From contig NZ_LZLY01000141.1 of the NCBI RefSeq assembly GCF_001673535.1, forward strand, positions 1 to 51,524: a DNA stretch of 51,524 nt, written 5' to 3'. Within the stretch, counting starts at the first letter, position 1. Each line of letters opens with the position of its first letter. The notes beneath the pieces were generated by a model. That model had not been told where the DNA came from. It did no database searches and saw only the letters and a program-made list of their open reading frames with translations. The position numbers and the translations under genes were made by a program. Below, in pieces: positions 50,982 to 51,524 of this stretch. This DNA is from Mycobacterium sp. 1081908.1 (GTDB lineage: Bacteria; Actinomycetota; Actinomycetes; Mycobacteriales; Mycobacteriaceae).

Positions 50982-51400
50982 CGCGCAAGAAGTCGGCGCG
51001 CCGAACGTGGTTGGCCTCGCTGGCCGACGAGCGGCGCACCTGTGTGTTCTTCGAATCGCCGCGGCGGCTGGCGGCGTGCCTGCGCGACGCCGCGGACGAG
51101 CTCGGCGGCGCCCGCCGGGCGGTGGTCTGCCGGGAGCTGACGAAGGTGCACGAGGAAGTGGTGCGCGGGTCGCTCGAGGAGCTGGCGGCGTGGGCGAACG
51201 ACGGGGTGCTGGGCGAGATCACCGTGGTGCTCGCGGGCGCGACGCCCCGCGCCGACCTGCCGTCGCTGGTGGCCGAGGTCCAGGAGCTGGTCGCCGGCGG
51301 GGTGCGGGTCAAGGACGCCTGCAGCGAGGTGGCCGCGGCGCATCCGGACGTGCGTACGCGCCAGCTCTACGACGCGGTCTTGCAGCTACGTGACGACTAG
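50982..51400 (+). pseudogene. rsmI: C-terminal half of RsmI (16S rRNA 2'-O-methyltransferase), displaced
   Basis: From PRKKSARRTWLASLADERR onward the sequence matches the C-terminal half of the tetrapyrrole-methylase-fold enzyme RsmI (Rv1003 in M. tuberculosis): CVFFESPRRLAACL, CRELTKVHEEVVRGSLEEL, GEITVVLAGA, and VKDACSEVAAAHPDVRTRQL. The SAM-binding N-terminal half is absent. In the usual gene order rsmI converges with the Rv1004c-like gene, so here it should be on the minus strand. Its plus-strand position, joined in frame to that gene, points to an inverted junction. Confidence 0.82.
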
Positions 51401-51401
51401 T

Positions 51402-51524
51402 TCAGGGTGTGCAGGCCTTCAGCGGACCGATCCCGGGTGTGCAGATCTGCGGGCGCGGCAGAGCCCAAGAGCCGCGGACGAGGCGCCGTAGCCGGCACCC
51501 CGGCAACCACGCACGCGGCCCCCC
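51402..51524 (-). CDS. possible C-terminal end of a secreted protein, partial
   Basis: On the minus strand a frame open to the window edge ends in RPQICTPGIGPLKACTP and a TGA at 51404-51402, one base past the rsmI stop. A C-terminal Cys pair suits an exported protein and could be the missing end of the Rv1004c-like protein in its natural, convergent position to rsmI. The preceding residues are Arg-rich; an Ala/Pro-rich reading in another frame suggests a base error near the edge. The assignment is weak. Confidence 0.35.
   Translation of the reverse strand, partial: GGPRAWLPGCRLRRLVRGSWALPRPQICTPGIGPLKACTP

Noticed and set aside
50216..51400. A novel secreted protein naturally fused to a methyltransferase domain
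   Set aside because: RsmI acts on ribosomes in the cytoplasm and only its C-terminal half is present. The orientation contradicts the conserved gene order, so a chimeric junction explains it better.
1..51524. CRISPR arrays, tRNA or rRNA genes, insertion sequences, phage integration modules
   Set aside because: I saw no spaced direct repeats, no cloverleaf sequence, and no transposase or integrase motif in any supported reading frame. The island borders show no attachment-site duplication.

Overview
The window is high-G+C actinobacterial DNA and almost certainly comes from a Mycobacterium. It carries a PPE protein, a complete mceA-E set with the start of mceF, RpfB, a Pks16-like acyl-AMP ligase, and an ispE-ksgA-rpfB-tatD/metG block whose order matches, from memory, M. 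tuberculosis Rv1013-Rv1007. The species cannot be named from sequence alone.

Layout. (1) 1-6.5 kb: an mce operon on the minus strand without yrbE permease genes. mceF is interrupted at the window edge by a fold-back inverted repeat. (2) 6.6-10.2 kb: an SDR-ferredoxin-FAD oxidoreductase operon (minus) and a divergent TetR-type regulator. The same paired palindromic operator, with 25-bp phasing, lies about 70 bp upstream of both mceA and the FAD gene, so the two operons probably share one regulator. (3) 10.3-17.7 kb: conserved core genes pks16-like, ispE, ksgA, rpfB (with an attenuator-like leader), tatD and metG. (4) 17.8-46.6 kb: an accessory island dominated by a Wzx/Wzy-type exopolysaccharide locus. 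It encodes an initiating glycosyl-phosphotransferase, flippase, polymerase, co-polymerase/BY-kinase-like protein, five glycosyltransferase domains in four other proteins, NDP-sugar enzymes, a PIG-L deacetylase, an acetyltransferase, five methyltransferase-family proteins, an unassigned flavoprotein, a PPE protein, two TetR regulators resembling gamma-butyrolactone receptors, a glycosidase-like lipoprotein, and a GAF-GGDEF-EAL cyclic-di-GMP protein. (5) 46.7-51.5 kb: an NDH-like oxidoreductase coupled to an ECF41-type sigma factor, pabB, and a secreted Ala/Pro-rich protein that is fused in the sequence to the C-terminal half of RsmI.

How it fits together. The island appears to make, polymerise and export a branched or methyl-decorated surface polysaccharide by the Wzx/Wzy route, which is not a standard described mycobacterial envelope pathway. 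The main operon (24168-42053) runs with stop/start overlaps at most junctions. AT-rich promoters upstream of the acetyltransferase, the PPE gene and the nucleotidyltransferase carry related ATAC-type palindromic elements, suggesting common control. The adjacent cyclic-di-GMP enzyme is a plausible further input.

Caution. Both window edges carry inverted junctions: mceF folds back on itself at the left, and a secreted-protein gene is joined to rsmI in the wrong orientation at the right. Such junctions are typical of amplification or assembly chimeras at contig ends, so the terminal roughly 200 bp (left) and 550 bp (right) should not be trusted as native gene order.
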